Of a stretch of 64,000 nt of DNA, positions 45,136-57,253 are shown piece by piece. Origin of the DNA: Malaya genurostris (Eukaryota; Arthropoda; Insecta; Diptera; Culicidae); assembly GCF_030247185.1 (NCBI RefSeq), contig NC_080571.1:67432172-67496171 (forward strand). The letters are read 5' to 3'. The notes beneath the pieces are model-generated. The model was not told where the DNA came from. It did not search any database and saw only the letters and a list, made by a program, of their open reading frames with translations. The position numbers were made by a program, and so were the translations under genes. Numbering within the stretch: the first letter of the stretch is position 1; every line of letters begins with the position of its first letter.

Positions 45136-47014
45136 GTATTTTGTTCGCAGATAAGAATCTTACTTTATCACTAATAGCTTTATAATCTTTTCCCAATTTT
45201 ACATAACATTTATATATGTTAGCAATGCATAACGCTGCACAATGTTAACAGTGTTGTTTTCGAATGTTTAGATATAAGTAAAATACAAAATTTCCTCGGT
45301 AATCCATTTTACTTCTGTACTACCGACACATATTGGTAAATAAAGGTAAACTTAGACTAGCTTTAAATCATAGTACTTCTCCACTTTTTATCAATACCAA
45401 AACATTGATTTAATGCAGCTATTCAATTTCCTTGCACTGTTATTATTGAAGTTTCGTTGCTTCAAAATATAGCATTGAATGCACGGTGGAAGGTTGTTGT
45501 AAGATAATGCGCAGTTACATTTTGAATGCAAATTTAATGCACATTGCTTTAAAGTATGTAGGATTAATGTAAATATACATAAACAATGCAAAAATAGAGT
45601 TGTTAATGTGCAGTGATATAATGCACATGGTTACTTGATTTTTTTCGTAGATTGGTTCAAATGAACAAGTAGAGAGTTTGTATGGTCGAGTTTAGCCTCA
45701 ATGATGTATTTTTCGCATAATTTTTACTTTCGAAATGTCAATTATTTACCCTTCCCGAATCCCGAATTTCCACTTTAAACTTAATATTTTACTGAATTTC
45801 GGCAAAGATAGCTTTTTCTAAAATATTCGGTTTATTATTTCCGCTTTCTCGGTAATTCAAAATGTTTTACTGATATTCGGTTATGTAATTACCAACAATT
45901 GGTTCGTTCTACCGAAATTAGCAAATTAATCATATCAACTTACCGGAATTTCAGTAAACAGCTTTTAGAAAATCGAAACTCGGTGATTCAACAAAGTAGC
46001 AATTTTTCTTCAGTGCAAAACCAAGCGATGTAAATAAGTACATGTGTTCATATATGGAATCAGTTGCAACTAAAAATTAAATCCGAATTTAGGGATATGT
46101 TTGGTGATATCAAGAACAAATTTGTTCAACGTTCGATGATTATTCGTGGCAAGAAATACCTCAGAGCATTCTTACGGGATAAAGATCCTCGCAAAGCAAG
46201 ATCTCGGTAAATTACCTGTCAAATGTATAATACCAAGAATCTCCGTTGTTTTAATGTTTGCCGAACACATTAGGCTGTACAAATAACGGCGAAATTTTAC
46301 CGAGATTCGGGAAAAAATCTAAGTGTGTAAAATGATGATGATTTCATGTCGTAACAAAAAATTTAAAACAATTCAGCCATTACGAAGTAAATTTTTTTTA
46401 ACAAAAAAATTATGAGATTTTGTGGACTTTGAACAATTAAAAAGACTCGGACACACGAAAACTGGTTTGTAAACCCACAAATCGAGTGAACGGACTTTAA
46501 AAATGTTGTTCAAAACGTGGCTGAGTGCGAGCAAATCTACTTTATCTCCAAAAGCATGTTTTCGAAACCGAACCTATCAAGTGAAATTGTTTTGATTTTC
46601 TATTTCTGGTTGCTTGAATCTTACAATTTCGAACCGGGAAACATGATGCTCCAACATACCAATGGACGGGCGATTTATGTTTCGTTTGATCACTAGCATA
46701 CTGGTAGGACTGTCAAAAGAATAAAAACATTGCCAAAAAAGCATGGCGTTTGGGAAAGCTGATAGCATGCGCAATGCTCACATCTATTCCTCATGCTGCA
46801 AATATGCGAACGTTTTGCTTTGTGTGGGTGCGATCTGCCTCACTTTGAGATTTTTGACAGAAGTAATCTAGCTTTCAGAAGTTTCGATCCTCGAATGTTT
46901 CCAAATTTCTCTGTGCCGAAGGAACCTAGTGAAAATGTGTTGATTTTTTAATATAAACCCCGTTCGAGAGTTTACCCGTGTCAGCTGCTATCTAATGCAT
47001 CACCGACTGACTGC

Positions 47015-50000
47015 ATGTATCTTTCGACAATCTTCAAAGTGTTGAAAATGATATATCAGTGTTTTTGGTTCTTCACGACCTGCTTTTCCTTCCTCTTCAA
47101 TGCCCTATGGCTATGTTGTAATTTCGCCTCAGTCGGCATCCCGTGGCTTATGCTGTTATTCTTTCTGATTTGCATCGCTTCCAAGTTTGTAAAACTGAAA
47201 TGTCCTGCGGGGGAAGTAGTTCAATCGATGCTTCATAGAACCGAAAAGGAGGTAGGCTCCGAAGTGCTGTACTGGCCTATCGTTTGTAGGGGTGGGGCAT
47301 TTGATGCACCAGAGAATTCACTTGCGGCAATCAATCAAGTATGAGTCACGATTTGCATGATTTTTTTCTATGATGAATTCCAAATTGTTTTTTATTTATT
47401 TCAGTGTTTATCACAAAAGTGTTACAATATTCTACTTGATTTAAGCATAACAAGCGATGATCACTTGGTGGTACTTCATCGAACGACTTTAGAGAAAGCG
47501 AATATAACCGAGCCCATCCACAAACTAAAACTAAGCGTGTTAGAACATTTTAACATCTCGGAGCATCATCCTCTAGGGTATGGACGAAATAAATTATATA
47601 GTATAAAGAAACAACAAACATGTTTCATTTCTTATTTCAGGCAACATTTCCAACTAGAGAAAATCATTACATTCGAAAGATTACTGAAGTTGCTAGAAAC
47701 GAACGAACTAACAGTGTTCCTGCTAGCTTCCCACACCAGTACCAAGTTAACTGAGTTGCTGCGGGATGCGATTGCCAGGAACTCTATCTTTACTAAGCGA
47801 ATTGTTTTCTGCTGCTCATCACCGGTAGCTATTTATCAGGTGTGTGGTATTTTCATATTTATTAGCTGATTTGTTTCTAATCAATTTTCAATTTATGCGA
47901 GGCGAAGCCAGAACTTTGCATATTATCCCAGGACAACAAGATCCTTGATCTTTACAATTATAATAGAATGTTAGGTCTCCTATAAATTTGGTTTGAACTA
48001 ATTATTATTAAGCTTTTCACAGTGCTTCTACAGTTTTCATTGTGACTTTATGCACATAAATTATTTTTTGGTTGAGTGTATTCATGCAGTAAAATCCAGA
48101 AGAGAGAGCATTAGAAACGTTAGATATTCCTGGTTTCATTTTGACAAACTGAACTGAGCGACCAGTGTGTTCAAAGTAACTTCCATCTTACATGATTTTA
48201 TAGTTTAATATTAGAATCTAGAGCCTGAGCCCATATAAATGCTTTCAAATTACTACATTTATCATATTTTTTCTAAGCTATTTGTCGTATATTTAAATGT
48301 AAAAAAGAATGCAAGTTGCATTATGTTCTAAGGTAGAAACGAGTATTAAATGCTTTGTGCTCTGTACAATATTATCAATACATTAGTAAAGCTGTGCATC
48401 AGAAGCTTTCTTTCCAATTGGATTTGAACAATACGAAATGATAAGTTTAAAGCAAAGTTATTTTTTCTATCTCAATTTTCAGTTACGTCAGCACTGCCCC
48501 GATCTAGTTTGCGGTTTGTGGATGGACAAGTCTACACTCTCCCGTACCCAACAGTATTTAAACGCATCGACAATTTTGATGTCTATCTATGGTGCCATCT
48601 TTCGCAACATCGTTGCACCTGTCATCGGCATTAGTCTAGTGTTTATCCACAAAGAAGAATTCAACGCGTAAGTTTGGGGATCCGATTATTTCACTTCTAA
48701 TCTATCTACTGTCTAATTTCTAACATCAACTTATAGCTATGAACTCCATACTTTGTATTCTGAAATTGGAATTCTGAATTCTGAACTTTCAACTCTGAAT
48801 TTCGTTCCCTAAAATCTAAACCCTGAAACTCTATGTTCTCTTAGCTCCCATTTTTGAACTTTAATTCTAAGCTCTAAACTGTGTACTCCGAACTCTAAAC
48901 TCAGAACTCCTATCTATGTAATCTGAGTTCTGAACTCAGGACTATGGACTTTGAACTCAGAAATTTGAACTCAGAATTAAAAACTGTAGAATCTGAACTC
49001 TAAACATTGCAATTAGAATTTTGAATTCTAAACTAACGTGTTCGATTCAGAATTCGAAACTGTGAACTCATAATTCATAAATCTAGGCTCAAAACTCAAA
49101 ACTCAAAACTCAAAACTTAAAACTCAAAACTTAAAACTCAAAACTCAAAACTCAAAACTCTAAACTCTAAACTCTAAACTCTAAACTCTAAACTCTAAAC
49201 TCTAAACTCTAAACTCTAAACTCTAAACTCTAAACTCTAAACTCTAAACTCTAAACTCTAAACTCTAAACTCTAAACTCTAAACTCTAAACTCTAAACTC
49301 TAAACTGTAAACTCTAAACTCTAAACTCTAAACTCTAAACTCTAAACTCTAAACTCTAAACTCTAAACTCTAAACTCTAAACTCTAAACTCTAAACTCTA
49401 AACTCTAAACTCTAAACTCTAAACTCTAAACTCTAAACTGTAAACTCTAAACTCTAAACTCTAAACTCTAAACTCTAAACTCTTAACTCTTAACTCTTAA
49501 CTCTAAACTCTACACTATATATTCTGCACTCGGTCTCGGAGTTAAGAATTGTGAACTCTAATTTAGGAACTCGGAACTCAGAACTCAGAACTTCGAGCTC
49601 TGAATTTGAAACGTAAATCTTGGATCTCGGAGCTCTGCATCGTGCTGTTATATTAAAATTTAAAACTAAAAACTGAAAATTTCAATTCAGAACACAAAAC
49701 TCCAAACTCGATACTTCAAACTTTAAACGCAGAAACTGAGGAATATAAATAATCGAAAACTCAGTAACTCAGCAACTTAGCATATCAGCAACTTAGCACT
49801 TAGAAACTCAGAAACTCTAGAACTCGAAAATCTTGAATACTGGAACGCGAAAACTCTGAAACTCAAAACTCAGAGACTCTGAAACTTTGAAACTCATAAC
49901 GCAGAAATCAGATATCAGAAATTCTAAACGATGAAAATGCCTACTGTATTAGATTTTGCACGAACATAACATAACCTCACAAAAATGAACAAAATGAATC

Positions 50001-52288
50001 AATTTTGACAGCTATCAGTGGTTTGTTTATGTGTTCATTGCGTTCATTCTAATTTGAATACGTGTTAATAGATATGTAAACAAACCACTGATAGCTGTCA
50101 AAAGGTGAATTTGATTCAGCGGCAGTTCATTGGTAGTTCATTCGAGTGGTCATCGTGCAAAGCCTAATTTGAGTATAATTTTCAAAGTCTATTATGTATC
50201 GGACGAACTTTCACTACTAAAATTTGATACGATGAACCTGACATACAATTAAATATTACGAAATAACCAGTTCTTCATGATAAAATTTGGTGGTTCTGAA
50301 AACAACATTTAATGAAGGCGTTCATGATGGAGAGTGACGAGTTGAGTTCAAATATATTCTGATTCGGAGCTATGCATTTTATATAACAAATGAACAGACA
50401 GTGGTACTTCAAACTACAGCTGGTTGAAAATTAGGACGTATACAGTACAGCGAACGAAAATATTGCATAATTCTTTGGGTATACAAATATGGGTCTAAAT
50501 AGCAACATACAGAATTTTGATGGCGATTACTTTATTTTGGATTTGAATATTTTAGTGAAAGAAACTATCAAAAGGCTTTACGGGAGAAATTTCTAGCATT
50601 CAGAAGGGCCAAATTATGTAATTCTCTAAGTTATAAACACACAAATCTAATCAAATTATCCCAGCACGACTTGAGTGTTTGAGGTTTTGTACCACCCCTC
50701 TGCTTCTCCCGACAATCGAAGTCCAAATGAAAGCACGACCTGAGCATTTCACGCTTTATATCTGGTTTGTTCTTACTGATGCTGGTGGGAGAACCTCACT
50801 TCGACATCCAGTTCCATCTACAGAACTAGAAGAAATAAACGATTTTCAATCAAACTTTATATTTTATTATCGTCCAGTGTATAATCGGAACTGATATGTG
50901 CTTGAATATCTCAAAACCGTCATCCGGGTGCGAAAAAGGCAAGTAAGCGTGATGAAATTTCCTCTTTATTTCCAAAATTTTTAGAAAACTTCGTTTTTGA
51001 GTTATTCATGGTTATCTCAGGCTATTGAAAATTTAAACACAAAGTCCTGATCATATTTCCGATAACTTGTAGAAAAAATTATGTTGTTGGGTTAAGCACA
51101 TCAAGAGATATTCGCGATAAAGTTCTGCCCATTCTTGTACATGGTAAATTTTGAAAAGGCGCCCCATAGAAAAGTAAGTCGTATTCACGACAATAAACAA
51201 TGGTTTACTAGTCGTTCACAGATCAACTACGAGCTTCTTTTTATAACTTGGTATGAAATAACACGGAGTTTTCGTACATTTCGATAGTCCCACGGCAAAA
51301 GGACCTAACTGCAAATGAGAGCCTCTCTTTGTTTACTTTCTCTTTTGATTATTACGGAGCCATTATTGCAAATTCTCTAAAGTTTTCAATATAAATCGAA
51401 AGCTTGTAGTTTTACCTTAAAAGTTTTGCGAAGAGTAGAGCGTCAAATATAAAATCAGTTCGTTAGATCGTGAAAGAAAAAGTAAACAAAGAGAAACTGT
51501 CATTTGCAGTTAGGTCTTTTTGTCGTGGGACGGTCGATTTCACCTGTGATGAACTTTATTGCCACGCTTCTGCACTCTTACCAGTCGCTACCTAATTTTG
51601 GGTCAAAACCTACCCAAAATCAACTAAAGTTAATCTCCCCATTTTTATGTAACGAGAGATGACCTCAAAATTTAGGTAAATATTTGTTTTCCCAAAGTGT
51701 TGTCATGGAAACTTTGGTAAAGCTTACGCTACCCATTTTTTGCGATCAATCCAAAGTTTGAGTAGATAACGACCTAATTTTGGGTAGCTTATAGAAGAGC
51801 TCAACAATGAGTGATTTCTCCTCAAAAAATAAGTAAACTCGATTTTCAGTGTGGCGTCTTTGTCTATTTTATACGATGATGTCTAATTACTAAATTGAAA
51901 GAAAGAAATGATTTGAAAATCTATCAATTATTAGACTAGGATCCTATATGGTCGAAGAATAAATAAAATTTTATTGAATAAGGAAAAATAAAATCGTGAA
52001 CTTATTAAATCCAGGGAGACGAGAAATGAGAGGAACAACAGAAATTACAAAATCATTTTGTTTTGATTTATTTCTATCAATAGAAGAACTACACATTTGA
52101 CAATCAGTATTTCCCTTCTTTTCAGGCAAATATCAACTCTTTGGCACAACGTCGGTGTGCGACCCATAGTTTATACAATCAATTCTCCAAACGAAAAACG
52201 ATATTTTCAGCAAGTAACGAAAACACAGTATTTGACCGATTCACTGCGCTCTGAGCCGCAAATCATCTTCAAAACAAAGCGCAAGTGA
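47015..52288 (+). CDS. GDE1-like glycerophosphodiester phosphodiesterase family protein, probable pseudoenzyme
   Basis: Exons 47015-47338, 47405-47577, 47641-47839, 48483-48667 and 52136-52288 as first located; frame counting places the last acceptor so that exon 5 is 52126-52288, giving 347 residues with all junctions in phase. The N-terminus (residues 10-58) is hydrophobic with one or two membrane segments, and another hydrophobic stretch (SIYGAIFRNIVAPVIGISLVF) sits before the last exon, as in membrane GDE1 proteins. The fold signature is clear (RGGAFDAPENSLAAI; ITSDDHLVVLHRTT; ISLVFIHKEEF; VYTINSPNEKRYFQ; YLTDS). The catalytic HRG is CRG (Cys91), the metal-binding Glu of ELD is Leu118 (Asp120 kept), and the HD pair is His133-Arg134. 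Hydrolysis of glycerophosphodiesters therefore looks unlikely. An alternative start is Met12 (47048). Intron 4 is 3.5 kb. AATAAA at 52872. Confidence 0.85.
48760..49940 (+). repeat. (CTCTAAA)n satellite with degenerate AACTC-rich flanks
   Basis: The core at about 49157-49480 is an almost perfect array of the heptamer CTCTAAA (about 45 units). It grades on both sides into degenerate words such as GAACTCTGAACTC and AAAACTCAAAACTC over about 1.2 kb. A variant unit with CTG for CTC occurs at 49305-49307 and again at 49438-49440, 133 bp (19 units) apart. It lies within intron 4 of the GDE1-like gene. Confidence 0.92.
49952..50164. repeat. MITE, TAGGTTTTGCACGA family
   Basis: The ends read GATTTTGCACGAAC and the complement GCATCGTGCAAAGC, flanked by TA. 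The inside holds an inverted pair around the words GACAGCTATCAGTGGTTTGT and ACAAACCACTGATAGCTGTC. The same element recurs at 56455-57195. Confidence 0.7.
50170..51280. other. Intron 4 stretch, nothing recognised
   Basis: AT-rich; the short open frame at 50679-50894 has no motif. Confidence 0.4.
51287..51531. repeat. MITE, GTCCCACGGCAAAAGGACC family (copy 1)
   Basis: Long imperfect inverted ends (GTCCCACGGCAAAAGGACCT and its near-complement at 51512-51531) continue into TAACTGCAAATGA...TCATTTGCAGTTA. The 245-bp body has no coding potential. Two further copies lie at 55560-55795 and 57254-57485. Confidence 0.75.
51590..51850. repeat. Repeat with CTAATTTTGGGT ends
   Basis: ACCTAATTTTGGGT occurs at 51590 and 51770 with CTACCCAAAAT-type complements between, giving a small hairpin-prone unit of MITE character. 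Boundaries uncertain. Confidence 0.4.
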
Positions 52289-52968
52289 GCAGATATTGTG
52301 AACTAACGGTTCTAGTGAATTCGGGAACTTCGTACTATTGCGGCAGCATTTATTTATTTATTTGTAACCTCTAGTTTAGTTTAGCATAAAGTCAGAAACG
52401 AATCGTCGCGTACGGTGAATAATGTTGCTTTTTTACTGATGCTTTAACAATTAGGTCTTCAAAGATTGCAGCTTATTTCGTGTCAAGCACTATACAGCTA
52501 ACGAATAAGACCGTATTTTTACATTGTATTTATCTCGTGAAGTTTTGTGTACCTTTTAGTTTAATCTTTTGTTAGGTTCGAATCGTACCGTTTTTTTTCA
52601 AATGTGAGAGATATATCCTTTTTTATACTATTTTATTTGTACATATGTGATGTATTGTTCATGTAACAACCCAGTATTCATTTAGAATATTTTTTCTGAT
52701 GGCTATTTTTAAAATCATGGTCAGCTTGTCCAGGAACTTTCGTAACATCATTATTTTAGCTGAACGAAGTGGTATAGTACTATGATGTATGATGTTTGCA
52801 GTGTTTTTTCACATTTTCTGGCTTCTAATATTCACGAATGAAGTGATAAAATTGCTTTTATGCATCGAGAAAATAAATTATATAATATTTGTTTTGTATC
52901 AAAATGTGCGAATATAGACATAAAACTATAATAAAATGTGTTATGGATCCGAAATATTCCATTCGATT
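52289..52968 (+). other. 3' flank/UTR of the GDE1-like gene
   Basis: AT-rich sequence after the stop with an AATAAA at 52872-52877; no other feature seen. Confidence 0.5.
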
Positions 52969-54056
52969 GACACATTCTTGCAAAGCTGAATTACCAGTAA
53001 CGACACCTGCCAATGAAAAATGGAACCAAGAAAAGGATTATTCTTTCGGAAATTTTCATTTCGGCAGTAGTGATTTGCAACATTTTTATCGTTTTTTCAA
53101 TAGTACAAATAGATATCAGCAATAAAAGTACACTCGGAGTCGAAGAAAATCGATTTCAAAGTGATTACTACTACTTTTTTTTAAGTGTAAACTACGATTA
53201 AACATGGAAAATCTTCAGAAATGTGTGAAATTGGGTATAAGTTTAGGTTTTTTCGCATCAACATTTTTTTAAACAGAAACAAGTGTAATGTTGATTTCTC
53301 GAGTACTAGAATGTATAGCGATCGAGTACTATTTATTTTGGATACTTTATTTGTTATTTCCAGGTATTTGAAAAATCGATTTTCGATTCCTGATTGGCAT
53401 ATTGTCCCTAAACTGAAATGTAGAGGCGCTGCTTGTTTAGATGCTTTCAGCAAGAGCTGTCAAATCGGTAGGAAAATTTCTAATTACTCCACCTTCTCAA
53501 CGATTTCTTATGAAAACGGGCAAATTCATTCGGAAAATCATAGTAGAAGTTGAAGAAAAAGTTTTCACTCTGAGGTGGTAATGTTGATCTTAGTTCATTG
53601 TGCGAAATCTACCGTTTATTCATAATAGTGCATTAAACTTGGTTTGATATCATTTTTCAAATGCCTGGAAATAACAAATAAAGTATAAAAAATAAATAGT
53701 ACTCGAACGCTAAACATTCTAGTACTCCAGAAATCAACATTACACTGGTTTCTGTTTAAAAAAAATGTTGATCCGAAAAAACCTAACCTCACTCAATTTC
53801 ACACATTTCTGAAGATTTTCCATGTTTAATCGTAGTTTACACTAAAAAAAGTAGCAGTAATCACTTTGAAATCGATTTTCTTCTACTCCGAGTGTATTTT
53901 ATTGCTGATATCTATTTGTACTATTGAATAAACGATAAAAAATGTTGCAAATCACTACTGCCGATATGAAAATTTCCGAAAGAATCTTCCTTTTCTTGGT
54001 TCCATTTTTCATTGGCAGGTGTCGCTACCGGAAAATCAGTTTTGCGACAATGTGCC
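52969..54056. repeat. Fold-back element with about 0.41-kb inverted arms
   Basis: The left arm (52969-53385) is the reverse complement of the right arm (about 53645-54056) with few differences, including the ACACCTGCCAATGAAAAATG block. About 260 bp of unpaired sequence lies between them. There is no coding region; short frames on both strands are mirror images of each other. A single-armed copy is at 31340-31985. Confidence 0.8.
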
Positions 54057-54059
54057 AAT

Positions 54060-54560
54060 TCAGTTTGCTTTTTCTCACTCAATTCCAACAGAATTTCGAA
54101 CCGATCGATTGGCGGCGGAATTTATTCGGAATCAGTTGTTGCACAGGTTAAACTGTTACACTAATCGCTATAGACAACCATGACACGTCCAGAATAGACC
54201 AGAAGATACAACAAAGTAGTTTCGTTACACGAGAAGGCTCCTGCACACAAAGCAAACCCGGTTCAGGATACAAGCGAAGCACTTTGCTGGCAGCTGCTAC
54301 TCCACTCACCGTACTCATCAGACTTGGCCCCCTTTGACTTCCAATTGTTTTCATCGATGGGCACTTCGATTCTTACGAAAAAGTTGAAAATTGAGTGTCT
54401 GATTGGCTTGCTTCAAAAGATGAACGTTTCTATTGGCGTGTGGTTCATAAATTGTTAAAAATGTAATCAAGATATGTAGAAAGAAATGGCCAATACTTCG
54501 AAGTTTTAGGAAAAATATTTAGGTGAATCGCTGTGGTTTCATATGTTTGAAGCATATATA
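54060..54560 (+). pseudogene. mariner transposase C-terminal remnant
   Basis: Across shifting plus-strand frames, the words PYSSDLAPFDFQLFSSMG (third catalytic Asp region of DD34D mariners, about 54300-54355) and KMNVSIGVWFINC are readable, followed by KEMANTS-like text. Several stops and frameshifts show it is long dead. It abuts the fold-back element. Confidence 0.7.
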
Positions 54561-55559
54561 ATAAAATAATGAAACAAATTTAATTTAAGGGAGTATTTAT
54601 GACTTGCACATGATGGTGTTTTAAATATATAATCGAAATTGTTTTCTCAATTTCCTCTAGTTCTTTGAATTTTATTTCAACAATATATTTATACTAGTGC
54701 TGTATGAATTCATTTTTGAAATTATTTTGATTAAAATAAAATTTCCGGTTTTTCACTGTCTGTCAATTCATTCAATTGACTTCTGTGGTTATACTCAAAT
54801 GACAAATACACTGGAATTAACTTGTCGTCAATTCTATCGTCCTACGACCATAGGGCCTAACCACAGACTAACAGACAGGACACTCAAATTAGATTCTTCA
54901 ATCATTTTAACGGTCATTTTGAATATTCCTTTATTTGGGACAGTACTCACATATGTCATGATGACGCCACGTTACCCTATCAAAAACATCCTGTCTGTCA
55001 TCTAGACTGTGTTTATTTTTTTCATTTACCAACAGAGTTGCCATTCATACAGAATTACCTGTAATGTATTGAGTTGTATACCTTCATGCGAATTTCATGC
55101 AGGATACAGATTTAATTCATATTGCCAAAACTATATATATAATTGTGCCTACTTCTCATCCTCCAACGCAATACAAAATCGAACCAATATTTACTTGCTT
55201 CTGGTCTGCCGCCACTCAATTTCGGGTGAAAACTTCCAACACAATAAAAAATAGTCTAGATGAACAACGTTGAGTCAAATAAATGGTTACCTTCCAACAT
55301 CGCGAAAAAGTTAAATATATTATTAACGTAATCCAATAATTTATTGTGACGATTCATTTTCAAATATTTTGATGAAATCAGGCGTCCCTGCAAGCAGCTG
55401 ATCGGTGTTGACAAACGAGGGGAAACCAACTAGTAAAAAAACTTGTACATATCACAAGGGGTGTACAGATACTAAATAGTTCGCGCAGTACAATATAGGT
55501 GGAACTAGTGCATCACGAAAAAATATTTTTATAAGAATTTACTCATACTGTCATGTCTG
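54561..55559. other. Repeat-derived intergenic stretch
   Basis: It contains a short inverted block with CTGTCTGTTAGTCTGTGG (complement about 54855-54880, forward at 55558) and a MITE-like AGTTGCCATTCATACAGA (about 55033). No gene. Confidence 0.4.
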
Positions 55560-55795
55560 TTAGTCTGTGGCCTAACTGCAAATGACCGCTTTTCTTTGTT
55601 TACTCTCTCTTTCGCGAATTACGCGATCGATTTTATATTTGATGCTCAAATCGCATAATTTTCAAGTAAAAAATGAAAGGTTTCGATTAATATTTAATGC
55701 TTTAAAGAAATTGCTATCCTGGCTCCGTAATGAACGAAAGAAAAAGTAAACAAAGAGAGGTTTTCATTTGCAGTTTAGCCCTTTTGTCGTGAGAC
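55560..55795. repeat. MITE, GTCCCACGGCAAAAGGACC family (copy 2)
   Basis: The diverged ends GGCCTAACTGCAAATGACC and the complement (TTTCATTTGCAGTTTAGCCC) match the family at 51287-51531. The right end TTTTGTCGTGAGAC abuts the hAT-like MITE. Confidence 0.65.
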
Positions 55796-56078
55796 CAGTC
55801 ACGTATCCAGAGAGGGGGGCCCGAGGGGCCCTGGCCCATCCCGAAATCAAAAATAGATATATAATTATTTAGAAGGTCTCCGACATGTGTTACAGAAATA
55901 ACAAGATAGTAAACGTAAAGAAATGTAATACAATAACAGTTACAGTGGAAATGTTTAAAGTGTCTGTTAAAAACACTCGTAAAAGGCACACCGAGAATCA
56001 GGTACATAAGCAATCTTCAGTAACATTATTTTTTAATCTTTGGGCCTCTCCCGAAACGAAATCCTAGGCACGGGCCTG
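55796..56078. repeat. hAT-like MITE
   Basis: Flanked by an exact 8-bp duplication CGTGAGAC (55788-55795 and 56079-56086). Ends begin CAGTCACGTATCC and end GGCACGGGCCTG, roughly inverted, with GC-rich GGGCCC tracts just inside. The 8-bp target duplication supports hAT affiliation. Confidence 0.75.
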
Positions 56079-56090
56079 CGTGAGACAATC

Positions 56091-56448
56091 AGGTTTTGCA
56101 CGACATGACATAACCTCACAAAATGAACAGAATTAACATTTTTTGACAGCCACCGGTGTTTTGTTTACAGTTTAAAAGCTCATCAGAGGTTCATCGTTTG
56201 AAATCAAAAATTAAAAATTGCAAGTCGCCTCACACTAAACAGATTTATAAAAATATCGCTATTTGATGCTGGAAACGCATGCAGGGCAATCTTTTCAGTT
56301 CTTTTCTCTATTGAACACGTTTTTAACAGGCACCTTTTCGTCATTTTTCGATTTTTAATTTGCAGTGCAAAGCAAAACAAGCACAGGCAGCTGTCAAAGA
56401 TGAACTTAATTCATCGACAGTTCAATAGTGCCGTCATCGTGCAAAACC
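56091..56448. repeat. MITE, TAGGTTTTGCACGA family (long form)
   Basis: The ends AGGTTTTGCACGAC and the complement GTCATCGTGCAAAACCT enclose sequence with ACAGCCACCGGTG and GCAGCTGTCAAAG words. It is a close relative of 56803-57157. Only six bases separate it from the next family member at 56455. Confidence 0.7.
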
Positions 56449-56635
56449 TAATTAGGTTTTGCACGAACATAACATAACCTCACAAAAATGAACAAAATGA
56501 ATCAATTTTGACAGCTATCAGTGGTTTGTTTATGTGTTCGTTGCGTTCATTCTAATTTGAATACGTGTTAATAGATATGTAAACAAATCACTGATAGCTG
56601 TCAAAAGGTGAACTTGTTTCATCGCCAGTTCATTA

Positions 56636-56797
56636 GCGGCCCTTACACGAGTCATTAAAAATGTCATTACTAAAAAATAATATCATTTTAATGAACGTGT
56701 AATGGTGCACTAATGACGAAATTTCTAACAAATTTGAAATACATCATTACTTAGTCATAATTTAAAATGACATTTTTAATGCTCGTGTAAGAGCCGC
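56636..56797. repeat. 162-bp MITE with GCGGC(C/T)CTTACACGAG ends
   Basis: Inverted ends GCGGCCCTTACACGAG and the complement of GCGGCTCTTACACGAG are flanked by TA on both sides (56634-56635 and 56798-56799). The interior is itself strongly self-complementary around ATTTTTAATG/CATTAAAAAT. Confidence 0.8.
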
Positions 56798-56802
56798 TAT
56801 TA

Positions 56803-57157
56803 GGTTTTGCACGAACATGACATAACCTCACAAAAATGAACAGAATGAACTTTTTTTGACAGTCGACGTGTACTTGTTTACAGTTTAAAAATTCATCAGA
56901 AGTTCATCGGTCGAATGTAAAAATTGCAAGTCGCCTCACACTCAACAGATTCATACATATATCGCTCCTAGATGCTGGAAACACATACAGGGCAATCTTT
57001 TTAGTTATTTTCACTGTGGAATACGTTTTCAACAGACACTTTTTCGTCATTTTTTCAATTTTTAACTTGCAGTCGCAAAACAAAACAAGTACACGGCAAC
57101 TGTCAAAGATGAACTTGATTCATCGGCAATTCATTTATGTCGTCATCGTGCAAAACC
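56803..57157. repeat. MITE, TAGGTTTTGCACGA family, nested copy
   Basis: Complete copy with ends GGTTTTGCACGAAC and the complement of GTCATCGTGCAAAACC, flanked by TA (56801-56802, 57158-57159), inserted next to the 162-bp MITE inside an older member of its own family. Confidence 0.75.
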
Positions 57158-57253
57158 TAATTGGTAGTTCATTTGAGTGGTCATCGTGCAGAACCTAATA
57201 ACAAAAAATGAACTTTATTCATTCATCAAAACCTAAATCTCGATGAACATTAT

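Larger units (their letters stand above)
42551..47014. other. 4.5-kb region between the divergent RecQ5 and GDE1-like genes
   Basis: Should contain both promoters; no core promoter motif is clear enough to call. It includes a rosa-like remnant (43430-43715) and a tRNA-like segment (45066-45135). The remainder is AT-rich with no gene I can support. Confidence 0.5.
56455..57195. repeat. MITE, TAGGTTTTGCACGA family, split by two nested MITEs
   Basis: The left part 56455-56634 and right part 57160-57195 together match the uninterrupted copy at 49952-50164. Between them sit 56636-56797 and 56803-57157. Confidence 0.75.

Noticed and set aside
49090..49520. Regularly spaced repeats, CRISPR-like or telomeric
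   Set aside because: Seven-base tandem units without spacers, in an intron of an animal gene. It is not a CRISPR array, and there is no sign of a chromosome end.
52126..52136. Initial placement of the last GDE1-like exon start at 52136
   Set aside because: Recounting the line shows the CAG acceptor at 52123-52125 and the exon starting at 52126; only this keeps the frame.
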